From Deferribacteres bacterium (GTDB lineage Bacteria > Zhuqueibacterota > Zhuqueibacteria > Zhuqueibacterales > Geothermadaptataceae): a stretch of 64,000 nt of DNA. A program made the translations under genes and the position numbers. Within the stretch, counting starts at the first letter, position 1, and the number at the start of each line of letters is the position of its first letter. The notes beneath the pieces were generated by a model. That model was not told the DNA's origin and did not search any database. It was given only the letters and a program-made list of their open reading frames with translations. Where the stretch lies: the NCBI GenBank assembly GCA_020633655.1, contig JACKDF010000009.1, positions 62,001 through 126,000 on the forward strand, in the 5' to 3' direction. This document shows positions 34,496 through 43,867 of this stretch, piece by piece.

Positions 34496-37400
34496 TTACA
34501 ATGGGGTTCTTGCTTCGAATTCCCCATAAGAAATTGTCCCTGTAAGCTCAATACGTAATCCTGAATCCTCAAGGCTGGTTTGCAAAGCGGCTGCAATTTT
34601 TTGCGAACGTTTTTGCATCATCCGCTCCGGATTCTCATAGAATTCGGCTCTCGTCCCGGTTACGGCGCCGTCTGTTTTTAATTGTATTCTATAGTCCAGG
34701 TCATGAAGTTGGAAGCTCAGTGTTACGTTATTGCAGTTGACATATTTCTGTAAATTGCTCAGGGCTTCTTTGAAAATATAGGTAAATTGCCGGCGATACT
34801 GCATCGGGAGACGAACTGATTTCATTGCTTCGTCGATGCCCTCTACCCAAAAAGCAATCTCTTTTTTGTTGAAATAATGGTCGGCATAATCTTTCATATG
34901 AACCGCAAAATCGTAGAAGGAATCGACTTCCGGATCGAGGGTCCATATAAAGTTGCGCATGCCGCTGGATAAATTACGGGAAATTTCTGCCATGGTGTCG
35001 AGATAGGGGCTCACTTGCTTCGGATTGTTCAGCATGCCCCGTTTTATCAATTCGATATACAGGGTAATTCCCGAAAGTTTGTGTCCAAATTCATCATGAA
35101 AATCTTCGGCAACCTGTTTCCGCACGCGCTCGTTTTCCAGATTACGTATGCGATCGAGTTCAATTTGCCGTCGCACCTTCTGTTTAATGCGATATTTGTG
35201 GAAAAACACGATCGCAGCGATGAAAGAAAAAGTGACGCTAAAATAAAACCACATTTCCCGATAAAAAGGCGGAGTGATAACAACATCGATCGATGTGCCG
35301 ACTTCATTCCACAAACCGTCGTTGTTACTGCCTTTTACACGAAAACTGTAGTGTCCCGGATCGAGATTGGTATAACTGGCGAAGCGGTGATCCGAATCGA
35401 CATTTATCCACTGATCGTTCATTCCTTCCAGTTTGTACATGTATTTATTTGCCGCAGGGTTGGTGTAGTCCAGTGCAGCGAAATGGATAGTGAAGAAATT
35501 TTCCTCGTAGGACAAATTGATTTGTTGTGGATCAAAGGGGCTGGGATTGTTGTATTTGGTGAATCTGGTAATCACAATGGGTGGAACATGGGGATTCTCG
35601 TGAATGTCCCTCGGATGGAATTCGTTGAAGCCATGAACACCACCGAAAAACATCGTCCCATCACTGATTTTAAGGGCGGCTCCACCGCTGTACTCCCGGC
35701 CTTGCAAACCATGACTGACCTCATAGGCTTTGAATTTATTCTCAGCGCGTTTGTATTTGTAAACGCCATTGTTCGAGCTCAACCATAAATTGTGTTCCTC
35801 GTCTTCCAATATGCCATAAATGGTTTTGTTCGTCAATCCCTCTTCTTCACTAAAAATGGTAAAACGTTGCGCTTCGCGGTCAAAACGGTTTAAGCCGCCA
35901 CCATCTGTCCCCACCCACAGAATCCCGAATGCATCTACATAAACGGTGAGTACGCGGTTATCCGAAAGGCTGCCGGGAGTCATTGCGTCGTATTGAAATC
36001 GCTTTATTTCTCCGGATTTCAGATCCAACGATGCGATACCGCCACCGAAAGTACCAATCCATAATAAACCGGTTTTATCCCCGCACACAGAATAGACGTG
36101 ATCGTCTGGGAGCGAGTTTTCATCCTCTGGATTGAACTTATAGTGGGTAAAATTATCTGCTGCGCGATTGTATTTGTTTAGTCCGCCTCCAAAAGTGCAA
36201 ATCCAGAGGGTGCTGTCAGGCATCTCATACAAAGTGCGAATTTGATTGAAACTCAGACTGTTTTCATCGGTGGGATCGTGCAGGTAATTTTTAAATTGGA
36301 GATGACTTTGTGGTTTGGAGTTCTGGACACCATTTTTTGCAGTTACCTCTGTGTTGAGGAGTTCAGGGAAGCGTGTCGTCGGTTCCAGTGTGCGGTTCAG
36401 CCCTTCGCTGAACGTGCCAACCCAAAGATAACCAAAAGCATCGCAATACACGGACCGGATATGATCGTGTGAGATGCTGTATTTATCGTTCGTTTTGTGC
36501 GTGTAATGTTCGACTTTTTCTGTGAGACGATCAAACTTATTAAGCCCGCCATTGAGTGTTCCGACCCAGACGTAACGCCCGGAGGATTGCTTGTCCTCTC
36601 CCAGGGCAAAAACAATGTTGTCATTTAAGGATTGTTCCTTGCCTTCCATTTTTTTGTAATGAATAAATTTTTGCAGATCCGGAACGAGCTTGTCAATGCC
36701 TTTTCCAAGCAAGGTGCCGATCCACAGAATGCCGCTGTGGTCTTCGAAAATGGAAGTTATATTATTTTCGCTCAAGGAATTGGGATCATTGGGATCGTTT
36801 TTAAAAACGGTGAATCGTCCCGTTTGTGAGTCTAATTTGTTGAGTCCACCTCCGTAGGTTCCAATCCACAGGGCACCATTTTTGTCTTCGCACATACTAA
36901 GGATATTGTTGTTGCTCAGGCTGGTGTTATCAAGTTTATCGTGTTTGAAGTGGGAAAAAAGAACAGGCCGGTAGAAAGTTGTTGAGTCCATGGTTTCGAA
37001 GGTGTTCAACAGATTCAGGCCGCCGAAAAAAGTGCCAATCCACATGTTGTGCTGTGAATCGAGAAAAAGCATAGATACCCGGTCGTCGCTCAGACTTGTA
37101 TTATTCAAAGGTGCATGCCTGTAATGGGAAAAACTGGCGTTGTTTTCGTTCGTCGAAGGGTTGGATTTGTATTCGTTAAAAATATCGATTTCGCTGTTGT
37201 AGCGATTTAAACCGCTGCCGAAAGTGCCAACCCACATATTTTTTTTCTCATCGTACAAAAGGCTGGAAATTCGGTTTGCACTTGGACTTGCCGGCTCATC
37301 TTTTTTCGCCTGCACATAAATGAATTCTTTTTTGTGAGGATGAAACACTGCAATGCCTGAGCCCCAGGTGGCCAACCATAAATTGCCGTGCATATCTTCT

Positions 37401-37879
37401 TTTATGTCTGTAATCGTGTGTGGAGAATAAAAGGCATAGGTCACAGGATAGGCGGTGGGAACAATATCCATGTTTTGCGTTTGCAATGCCGGTGGATCAA
37501 TAGTGTAGTTGGTAAATCCCCCGGTTTTCCGGTTGTACTGCGCCAGCACACCAGATGCTGTGCCGAACCACAAATTGCCCCGGCTGTCTTCAAAAATGAC
37601 CTGGGTACGGTGATCGCCGATGGAGGTAGAATCATTCACTTCTTTTTTATGAATACGAAAATCGTAGCCGTCATAACGGTTGGCACCATAGGCAGTGGCA
37701 AACCAGATGTATCCTTCGCGATCCTGGTAAATGTCATGGATTGTTGAAACCGAGAGACCTTGTTGCAGGGAAATGTTTTGAAAAATGGTTTTACGTGTCT
37801 GGACTGCGAAAGAATGTGTCGTCGAGAAGATTGTGAGTGCAAAAATCAGGAATTGTGGCTGCTGGAAATGGAATTTCAT
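34496..37879 (-). CDS. Two-component propeller sensor kinase (ligand-binding propeller, Y_Y_Y, HisKA_3) with atypical ATPase domain
   Basis: I start at ATG 37879 (AGAG upstream, signal peptide ending FSTTHSFA), giving 1127 residues. Residues 30-740 hold about fourteen Reg_prop blades (DREGYIWFATAYGANRYDGY; SRGNLWFGTASGVLAQYNRK; DKTGLLWIGTFGGGIASLDL). A Y_Y_Y domain follows (MYKLEGMNDQWINVDSDHRF...PGHYSFRVKGSNNDGLWNE), then one helix and HisKA_3 with the histidine in VAEDFHDEFGHKLSGITLYI. The ATPase region keeps FKEALSNLQKYVNCNNVTLS but I see no GxGLxN G2 box. The propeller probably binds a glycan or other ligand outside the inner membrane. Partner: the NarL-type regulator 207 bases downstream. 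Confidence 0.9.
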   Translation of the reverse strand: MKFHFQQPQFLIFALTIFSTTHSFAVQTRKTIFQNISLQQGLSVSTIHDIYQDREGYIWFATAYGANRYDGYDFRIHKKEVNDSTSIGDHRTQVIFEDSRGNLWFGTASGVLAQYNRKTGGFTNYTIDPPALQTQNMDIVPTAYPVTYAFYSPHTITDIKEDMHGNLWLATWGSGIAVFHPHKKEFIYVQAKKDEPASPSANRISSLLYDEKKNMWVGTFGSGLNRYNSEIDIFNEYKSNPSTNENNASFSHYRHAPLNNTSLSDDRVSMLFLDSQHNMWIGTFFGGLNLLNTFETMDSTTFYRPVLFSHFKHDKLDNTSLSNNNILSMCEDKNGALWIGTYGGGLNKLDSQTGRFTVFKNDPNDPNSLSENNITSIFEDHSGILWIGTLLGKGIDKLVPDLQKFIHYKKMEGKEQSLNDNIVFALGEDKQSSGRYVWVGTLNGGLNKFDRLTEKVEHYTHKTNDKYSISHDHIRSVYCDAFGYLWVGTFSEGLNRTLEPTTRFPELLNTEVTAKNGVQNSKPQSHLQFKNYLHDPTDENSLSFNQIRTLYEMPDSTLWICTFGGGLNKYNRAADNFTHYKFNPEDENSLPDDHVYSVCGDKTGLLWIGTFGGGIASLDLKSGEIKRFQYDAMTPGSLSDNRVLTVYVDAFGILWVGTDGGGLNRFDREAQRFTIFSEEEGLTNKTIYGILEDEEHNLWLSSNNGVYKYKRAENKFKAYEVSHGLQGREYSGGAALKISDGTMFFGGVHGFNEFHPRDIHENPHVPPIVITRFTKYNNPSPFDPQQINLSYEENFFTIHFAALDYTNPAANKYMYKLEGMNDQWINVDSDHRFASYTNLDPGHYSFRVKGSNNDGLWNEVGTSIDVVITPPFYREMWFYFSVTFSFIAAIVFFHKYRIKQKVRRQIELDRIRNLENERVRKQVAEDFHDEFGHKLSGITLYIELIKRGMLNNPKQVSPYLDTMAEISRNLSSGMRNFIWTLDPEVDSFYDFAVHMKDYADHYFNKKEIAFWVEGIDEAMKSVRLPMQYRRQFTYIFKEALSNLQKYVNCNNVTLSFQLHDLDYRIQLKTDGAVTGTRAEFYENPERMMQKRSQKIAAALQTSLEDSGLRIELTGTISYGEFEARTPL

Positions 37880-37940
37880 TCTAATATCTCTTTCGCGGTC
37901 CTGAGGATGCAAATGGGTAATTGCGATCGATTTTGCACAA

Positions 37941-37960
37941 CGGGTTTAACTTTAAACCCG
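37941..37960. promoter_or_regulatory. Perfect 9-bp-arm inverted repeat upstream of the propeller kinase
   Basis: CGGGTTTAA pairs exactly with TTAAACCCG across two bases. The site lies about 62 bases upstream of the kinase start codon and is a candidate operator or transcript hairpin. Confidence 0.5.
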
Positions 37961-38070
37961 GCAAAGGGCAAACTCATTGGCATTGGGTGAAAAATTTTTC
38001 TCGGAAGTGCTGATCTTTCTGACTGACGTTTTCAATCAGCAGATGTTGCACTTTCTTTTACCATGAAAGC

Positions 38071-38940
38071 TTATTTTAACGCAGTTTTCAGCTCCAGCTC
38101 GGCAAACGCGAATTTCGCATATTTGTCATTGATATCCGGTAATTCGTGGTTGACCATAGTGACAGCGACAAAATAAAAGGCGCCATCGACTTGAATGATT
38201 TCAGCGCCGCGGCCACGAATCTGACCCTGGTATAACTGTTTTCCTTCTTTGTTGTGCAGAGAAAAACGCGAGTATTCACCGCCGTAGCGTCCGGTTGAAA
38301 TGTAGAACGGAAGCGGGTCGAGGTTATAAAATTTTGTGTAGGGCCGCAGGAGGGAATCTGTAATGACAAACTTGCCCGGCAGTACAGAAAGTGAAAAATC
38401 GTTTGATAAATTGAGAGCGCTCAAATTTTCTTTTGAAATATAGCCGTGAGTAAAAGAGGCGCTGTCAAAATCAGCGTTGACGAGATACCCATCCCCAGAT
38501 TTCTGCATTGAGAGTTGATTTTTTGCCAGGACATCAGCTTTCGGTTTTGAGATGGAGCCGACGCCACCAACATCGACTTGTAGCGGAATACCATGGTTGT
38601 CGATTGCAAACCATTGTGCCGTGTTGCGTGCAGGATGCCATTGAACTTCTGTCTGCAACCGGCTGTCGATAAACCAGATCGTTCCGATGAGAAAAGCTCC
38701 TGTTCCAGCGATTTTCCAGGCCCGGATTTGAAAGGATGTTTCTCCAATTCCACCCAGAAAACGGTATACCAGTGCCGCCAATCCCAATCCGAGAAAAGTA
38801 GCGACGACAGTGCCGGTACCGGGAATCGTGCTTAGTAAAAAAAGCAAAACTGCGATGAGCAGACTGAAGATAATCGTCGTTAAAATGACTTTATCTTCAA
38901 AGGAATTTTTGTGGTTATTTTCTGGTGAAACCGTTGACAT
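38071..38940 (-). CDS. Uncharacterised membrane-anchored protein
   Basis: I start at ATG 38940, which has a strong AGGAGAAGAGG six bases or so upstream (289 residues). A polar N-terminus of about 20 residues is followed by three hydrophobic segments (FSLLIAVLLFLLSTI; VVATFLGLGLAALVYRFL; IAGTGAFLIGTIWFIDS). A soluble beta-rich domain of about 190 residues follows, containing LDPLPFYISTGRYGGEYSRF. I do not recognise a family. It stands alone between the flavin reductase and the propeller kinase on the same strand. Confidence 0.7.
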   Translation of the reverse strand: MSTVSPENNHKNSFEDKVILTTIIFSLLIAVLLFLLSTIPGTGTVVATFLGLGLAALVYRFLGGIGETSFQIRAWKIAGTGAFLIGTIWFIDSRLQTEVQWHPARNTAQWFAIDNHGIPLQVDVGGVGSISKPKADVLAKNQLSMQKSGDGYLVNADFDSASFTHGYISKENLSALNLSNDFSLSVLPGKFVITDSLLRPYTKFYNLDPLPFYISTGRYGGEYSRFSLHNKEGKQLYQGQIRGRGAEIIQVDGAFYFVAVTMVNHELPDINDKYAKFAFAELELKTALK

Positions 38941-39013
38941 TTCCTCTTCTCCTGATTGTAAAAATAAGGTCAATGTGGCAGAATATCCACGGAATTGGCC
39001 TTATGCCTCAAAG

Positions 39014-39036
39014 CGGACTGGAAAAAACGCAGTCCG
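39014..39036. terminator. Hairpin between the flavin reductase and the unknown membrane protein
   Basis: CGGACTG (39014-39020) pairs with CAGTCCG (39030-39036). It lies 20 bases past the stop of the minus-strand flavin reductase gene and could end that transcript. The T-run is weak on the minus strand. Confidence 0.4.
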
Positions 39037-39055
39037 TCGTTCCTTTTTTGGGTCT

Positions 39056-39655
39056 TTAACCATAAATTATTTCACCCAGACCGCAATAGGTGTTCCCCGC
39101 AAGACGGGCAAGGGGTTGCAATTTTTCCATGTCGATGCGATAATTTTCGATTAGTTCGTCAGCGACATGAAACATGACTATTTCACCGATTACCAAAAAA
39201 CTGCCACCTGCAGCTTCACGACCCACTGGAATAACCTGTCGAAGTTCACATTCATATTGAATCGGCGATTCTTTGATACGCGGTGCCGCAATCTTTACGC
39301 TGTCAACAGGTGTGAAGCCGCTTTCCTTGAATTCGTCGACTTCCGGCGGAAAGGGACGCGAGCAAATATCCATAGCTTCGCGCATGGAAACGGTTGTCAT
39401 ATTTACGACAAATACCCCCGTATCTTCAATATTCACCTGCGTATCTTTTTTCATCGTCCCCTGGGCTTTTCGTGCAGGAGAGAAACAGATAGTCGGCGGA
39501 TTGGAGCAAATACCGGAAAAATACGAAAAGGGTGCGATATTGAAAATGCCATCTTTACTTACCGTCGAAACCAGGGCGATCGGCCGGGGCAGAATGGAGC
39601 CCGTCATCAATTTGTAGTTTTCTTTTACAGTCAAATCATCCGGATTGATGATCAT
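39056..39655 (-). CDS. Flavin reductase / flavoredoxin-like FMN-binding protein
   Basis: A 199-residue protein of the flavin reductase split-barrel family. LMTGSILPRPIALVSTVSKD is the conserved first beta-hairpin, followed by NIAPFSYFSGICSNPPTICF (the N-x-A-P-F-S-x-F flavin-binding motif) and NIEDTGVFVVNMTTVSMREA. Such proteins bind FMN and either reduce flavins or act as oxygenase partners. It is 21 bases downstream of the deoxyribosyltransferase gene; they are probably one transcript, but a shared pathway is not obvious. Confidence 0.88.
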   Translation of the reverse strand: MIINPDDLTVKENYKLMTGSILPRPIALVSTVSKDGIFNIAPFSYFSGICSNPPTICFSPARKAQGTMKKDTQVNIEDTGVFVVNMTTVSMREAMDICSRPFPPEVDEFKESGFTPVDSVKIAAPRIKESPIQYECELRQVIPVGREAAGGSFLVIGEIVMFHVADELIENYRIDMEKLQPLARLAGNTYCGLGEIIYG

Positions 39656-39676
39656 AATTTTTCCTGTGTTATTATT

Positions 39677-40114
39677 TTATGGTGTTTCACGTAAATTTAT
39701 CATGTTTTTGAGAAATTCCTGAATCGCACGAAAGGATTCATCGATTTCAGTATAACGTTTTAAATTAAAATAGGCATTGCCGGAAATCATAGCAGAAAGT
39801 GGTTTTTCAGCCATTGAATTATAGAGACAGAGTACCGGTTTGCCGAGGGATTCGGCGAAGCCAAGTTCATAGCCGACGCCCAGGGATGGTGTGGAAACTT
39901 CCGCGATAACTGCATCCGCTTGTTGGATAAACTCAATATCACGTGTGAAAATAGCCTCATCGCTCATCATGTTTTCGCCTTCTTCGGTCAGGGAGTCGGA
40001 GCCGATGTGTTCTGTGAGCACCTGGGCATTCTGTTTTATAAAGGCGATTAATTGGGCAAATACTGCCTGATTTTCTCTACCACCACGAATGGATGCCGCA
40101 AAATAAATTTTCAT
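39677..40114 (-). CDS. Nucleoside 2-deoxyribosyltransferase family protein
   Basis: A 145-residue protein starting KIYFAASIRGGRENQAVFAQ, the substrate-binding opening of the family. IQQADAVIAEVSTPSLGVGY and ELGFAESLGKPVLCLYNSMA carry the catalytic-region glutamate (E in VGYELG). These enzymes cleave or exchange N-glycosidic bonds of deoxynucleosides or dNMPs (the DNPH1-like branch acts on 5-hydroxymethyl-dUMP). Substrate cannot be assigned. Divergent from the M1 peptidase gene. Confidence 0.85.
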   Translation of the reverse strand: MKIYFAASIRGGRENQAVFAQLIAFIKQNAQVLTEHIGSDSLTEEGENMMSDEAIFTRDIEFIQQADAVIAEVSTPSLGVGYELGFAESLGKPVLCLYNSMAEKPLSAMISGNAYFNLKRYTEIDESFRAIQEFLKNMINLRETP

Positions 40115-40306
40115 GGGTTGCTCTTTTGGATATGATTTTTTTTATGCTAATATAACAATTCAACTTATTAATGTTTGCAATTTTTCATATTTCCAGTTAG
40201 TTTACAGCTACTTTCTACCGATCAACCGCAAAACTTGTAAGGTTCAACCCGCCGATGGAAGGTGCTTTATTGTAATAATCCCATTAATTACCATAACGGA
40301 GTGGCT

Positions 40307-42313
40307 ATGTTTTCCAGAAGAGGTTGCCTGTTCGTTTTTTTATTCCTGTTCAGTGTAATGCACGTGCACGCACAATCCGTAATTTTTGAAGAACCGCTCA
40401 GTCCGCGCATAGCAAACTATGATATTGATGTGAAGCTGGACACCTCAAACCGCATGTTGCACGGACAGGAGACGCTTACGTGGTTTAACAAAACTGAGAA
40501 ACCCGTACAGGATCTCCATTTTCATCTCTATCTCAATGCATTTCGTAATACCGAATCTACCTTTATGATCGAATCCGGGGGACGGCATCGGTCGAACGCC
40601 ATTTCGAGCGAAGGTTGGGGATATATCGATGTCGACAAGATTACCGTAGAAGGTGGCGATATGACCGAATACATGGAGTTTCTTCACCCCGACACGGATC
40701 ATCCTGAGGATAAAACCGTCTTTCGTATCCCACTTTTTCGAATTTTAAAACCAGGCCAAAGCATAAAAGTGGAGATTGAATTTACCGCACAATTACCCAC
40801 GCCACCCTTCGCGCGCACCGGTGCGAAAGCAGAATATTTCTTCGTCGGCCAGTGGTTTCCCAAAATTGGTGTTTTCGAAGACGGCACCTGGAATTGCCAC
40901 CAGTTTCACTCGAATACCGAGTTTTTTGCTGATTACGGCGTATACAATGTTCACATGACCGTGCCTGCCGGAAATATTCTCGGCGCCACAGGACTTGAAG
41001 TGGAAGTTGTGCAAAATGATGATAGCACAGCAACTCATTTCTACCATGCAGAAGATGTGCATGATTTCGCCTGGACCACAAGCCCTGATTTTGTTGAATT
41101 CACCGGTACAGAAAATGACGTGAATATCCGTGTTCTGATGCAACGTGACGTTGCGGAACAGGGTGAGCGCCATGTAGAAGCAGCAAAGCAGTCGATCAAA
41201 TATTTTGAGGAGTGGTACGGAGACTATCCTTTCCCTAATTTGACGGTGGTCGATCCACGGCGTGGTGCCGGCGGTTCTGGCGGTATGGAATATCCTACGC
41301 TGATCACTGCGATGACCAGCTACGGAATTCCCGATGGGCTTTATTTACCCGAGCTCGTCATTGTGCATGAGTTCGGTCATAACTTTTGGTATCATCTCCT
41401 GGCTTCTAATGAGTTCGAGGAAAGTTGGCTGGATGAAGGGATAAACAGCTACACAGAAGCCAAAATTATGGACCATATTTTCAATGATGCCGGCGTGATT
41501 AATATCGGTGATATGCAATTTTCCAACAAGCAATACCAACGTGTGAGTTATTTATACGGCGCTGATTTTGATCCTGTACTCAAAGCCGGGTGGGAATTTT
41601 ACAACGGCACCAGTTATGGTGTGAATTCCTACTCACGTCCAGCTACCGTTTTGTTAACTTTGGATAACTACCTGGGCGCAGATGTAATGCGTGAAGTAAT
41701 GCAGGAATATGTGCGAACCTGGCGGTTCAGACACCCGAAGTCACAGGATTTTATCGATGTTGTGAGCAATGTGACCGGGCAGGATATGAACTGGTATTTT
41801 GATCAGGTGTTGTACTCCAATGCAAAGCTCGATTACAGCGTCGATCGCATCTCAACCAGAAAAATTAGTAAAGCCCGGGGTGTCGATTATGATGCTATAG
41901 AGGAAAATGACACGGAAGAATCGGACAGTTTACAGACTGAGATGGCAACGGATAGTGCGAAATCCGCGGAGCCGGAACTTTACGAAAGTAGTGTCGCTGT
42001 AAGAAGATTGGGTGAATTTACCTTTCCGGTTGAAGTTGAAGTTGTGTTTGCAAACGGCGAAAAAATCCTGGAAAAGTGGGACGGCAAAGATTTGTGGAAA
42101 AAATTTAAATATACCAGGGAGAGCAAGCTGGTCTCGGCAACAGTCGATCCACAACAAAAAATACTCCTCGACATGAATTTTACCAATAACAGTAAAACAA
42201 TTGCATCACAGGATTCCGGATTGACAAAACTCACTGTCCGCATGTTGTTCTGGTTGCAAGCGTTACTGGATATGCCGGAGATAATTAACTTACCATTTAG
42301 TATGTTTAAGTAG
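40307..42313 (+). CDS. Exported M1 family zinc metallopeptidase
   Basis: I start at ATG 40307 (GGAG upstream), which gives the signal peptide GCLFVFLFLFSVMHVHA|QS and 668 residues. The M1 exopeptidase motif is present as GAGGSGGMEYPTLIT (GxMEN-like, with Tyr for Asn) and the zinc site as VIVHEFGHNFWYH followed by the third ligand in EESWLDEGINSY. The N-terminal beta-domain begins NYDIDVKLDTSNRMLHGQET. It probably cleaves N-terminal residues from peptides in the periplasm. A membrane protein gene follows 39 bases later. Confidence 0.92.
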   Translation: MFSRRGCLFVFLFLFSVMHVHAQSVIFEEPLSPRIANYDIDVKLDTSNRMLHGQETLTWFNKTEKPVQDLHFHLYLNAFRNTESTFMIESGGRHRSNAISSEGWGYIDVDKITVEGGDMTEYMEFLHPDTDHPEDKTVFRIPLFRILKPGQSIKVEIEFTAQLPTPPFARTGAKAEYFFVGQWFPKIGVFEDGTWNCHQFHSNTEFFADYGVYNVHMTVPAGNILGATGLEVEVVQNDDSTATHFYHAEDVHDFAWTTSPDFVEFTGTENDVNIRVLMQRDVAEQGERHVEAAKQSIKYFEEWYGDYPFPNLTVVDPRRGAGGSGGMEYPTLITAMTSYGIPDGLYLPELVIVHEFGHNFWYHLLASNEFEESWLDEGINSYTEAKIMDHIFNDAGVINIGDMQFSNKQYQRVSYLYGADFDPVLKAGWEFYNGTSYGVNSYSRPATVLLTLDNYLGADVMREVMQEYVRTWRFRHPKSQDFIDVVSNVTGQDMNWYFDQVLYSNAKLDYSVDRISTRKISKARGVDYDAIEENDTEESDSLQTEMATDSAKSAEPELYESSVAVRRLGEFTFPVEVEVVFANGEKILEKWDGKDLWKKFKYTRESKLVSATVDPQQKILLDMNFTNNSKTIASQDSGLTKLTVRMLFWLQALLDMPEIINLPFSMFK

Positions 42314-42352
42314 CAGCTGCAAAGCTGATGAAAACAGATAAAGGAATATGAA

Positions 42353-43276
42353 ATGATCAATTATATTAAGCAGGCCGGTCCACTTTTAAGGAAAAACAAG
42401 CGTCTGGTTTTCTTCTATTTTACTCTCAGTCTTTTGCTTTCTTTGATCGTTGTCGAACCGCTGCGTAGTTTCCTGAAGGAATATCTTGGCTCCAGCATGA
42501 TGAGCGCACGTTTGGAGAGTGGTTTGGACATGGATTTTCTCACTGAATTCCTCTTTCATTCTCCTGCTTTTCTCTATGTCTTTTTTCCGCTTTTCTTTAT
42601 AACACTCATAGCCTATATGCTGCTTAACCTGTTGTTTTCCGCCGGGACAATCAGCCTCTTTCTGCAGGACAAGGGATATGATTCTGCTTTCTTTTGGGGA
42701 AATGCCGGTCGCTATTTCTGGCGTTTTTTCCGTATCACCCTATGGTCTTTGCTCCTGCTGCTGATTTTATTCGGACTATCTTTCTTGCTTGAAAGTTTAA
42801 GAACAGTCTGGTATGGTAAAGATCCCTACCGTGACATTATTCATACGTGGGCAGTGAGTCGTATTGTACTTCGCTTTCTAATTTTAGGCTTCGTTTATAT
42901 GGTTATGGATTATGCACGTATTCTCACGGTGCAGCAAGATGAAACGCGGATGTATCGTGTCGTTTTCTCTGCCATCGTTTTCGTTCTTCGCAATTTTATT
43001 CGCACCGTGCCCATTGCTCTGATTTACTCCCTCAGTGGACTTCTCTTTCTCTTTGCCTACCAGTATATTTCACCGCCAATTTTATACAAAGCCGGAGGCG
43101 TAACTGTTTTACTGGTTTTTCTCCTGCAGCAAATCGTAATTCTGCTGCGCATGTTTTTAAAAGTCTCGCTTTATGCAAGTGAAACACTGCTTTTTAAGGA
43201 CAGACATGCTTTTGCAATAAAGAAAAAGTATCTGAAAGATCTCTCCCTGAAACCCGTAGTTCCGCCTGCATTATAA
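42353..43276 (+). CDS. Uncharacterised polytopic membrane protein
   Basis: A 307-residue protein with about six hydrophobic segments: FFYFTLSLLLSLIVVEPL; FLYVFFPLFFITLIAYML; ITLWSLLLLLILFGLSFLLE; IVLRFLILGFVYMVMDYARI; FIRTVPIALIYSLSGLLFLF; and a last one near 245-265. The start ATG has AAGGAATATGA just upstream. It is 39 bases downstream of the M1 peptidase and likely co-transcribed. I see no catalytic motif; the six-helix layout resembles uncharacterised DUF4013/DUF975-like membrane proteins, but I cannot assign it. Confidence 0.75.
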   Translation: MINYIKQAGPLLRKNKRLVFFYFTLSLLLSLIVVEPLRSFLKEYLGSSMMSARLESGLDMDFLTEFLFHSPAFLYVFFPLFFITLIAYMLLNLLFSAGTISLFLQDKGYDSAFFWGNAGRYFWRFFRITLWSLLLLLILFGLSFLLESLRTVWYGKDPYRDIIHTWAVSRIVLRFLILGFVYMVMDYARILTVQQDETRMYRVVFSAIVFVLRNFIRTVPIALIYSLSGLLFLFAYQYISPPILYKAGGVTVLLVFLLQQIVILLRMFLKVSLYASETLLFKDRHAFAIKKKYLKDLSLKPVVPPAL

Positions 43277-43310
43277 TTTGAACCTGTTTTATGTATAAAT
43301 CCCAGGATTG

Positions 43311-43421
43311 GGGGCCGAGTCAAAACATGATTTAATGGCCGTAATTCGACATTTATATCGTAAGCTTAAGCTCAAAAATGAACGACATGAATGTCGCGTT
43401 ACATTTTTTGACTCAGCCCCT
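43311..43421. mobile_element. Terminal-inverted-repeat element C (111 bp, MITE-like)
   Basis: The left end GGGGGCCGAGTCAAAA and right end TTTTTTGACTCAGCCCC are inverted repeats with about two differences. Inside, CGACATTTAT and ATGAATGTCG form a second inverted pair around AAGCTTAAGCTC. No coding potential, and no other copy seen in the window. Confidence 0.7.
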
Positions 43422-43588
43422 ATCGTTCGCTGGAGAGTATTGTATGAAAAAAGCAGGTTAAAAAAGCGAGCGTAAGAATTTATCCGTGCTCTCTTTTTCC
43501 TTCCATGTTATATACATTTTGTCCCGGAAATTTGCATTTTCATGCATAAAAAATTTTTCAGATATTCACTTCAACAGAAATTAGAACT

Positions 43589-43740
43589 CTGAGGAAACTG
43601 TCGAAAAACTTGCAAATTCGGATCCTGAGCTTGCCGAATGACACGAATTTGAGCGTGGAACCGGTCTTTTCGACTCTTCGACTTTACTCAGTGCAGGCAG
43701 GCTCAACGTCGGTTTATCCCTTTTTCGACAGTCTCGACAG
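43589..43740 (+). mobile_element. MITE family B, copy B2 (152 bp)
   Basis: The left end CTGAGGAAACTGTCGAAAAA and right end TTTTTCGACAGTCTCGACAG are inverted repeats. The interior includes CCTGAGCTTGCCGAATGAC, GAGCGTGGAACCGG, ACTTTACTCAGTGCAGGCAG and CTCAACGTCGGTTTATCCC, in the same order as copy B3. Located downstream of the membrane protein gene and 127 bases past the end of the MBL-fold gene. Confidence 0.87.
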
Positions 43741-43867
43741 ATTTCGTTTATTTTAAGCGAATGAGTTTCGGCGCTAAATTTTTACCGATTAAATTAAGCC
43801 TGTTTTTTCGGATTGATTTTGGGCGTATTGGCAGGTCGGATGAGTCTATATTTCCCTGCTTGAAAAA

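Noticed and set aside
35015..35788. A 257-codon + strand open frame
   Set aside because: Antisense to the propeller kinase (HisKA_3 and Y_Y_Y regions); no ribosome-binding site or recognisable motif.
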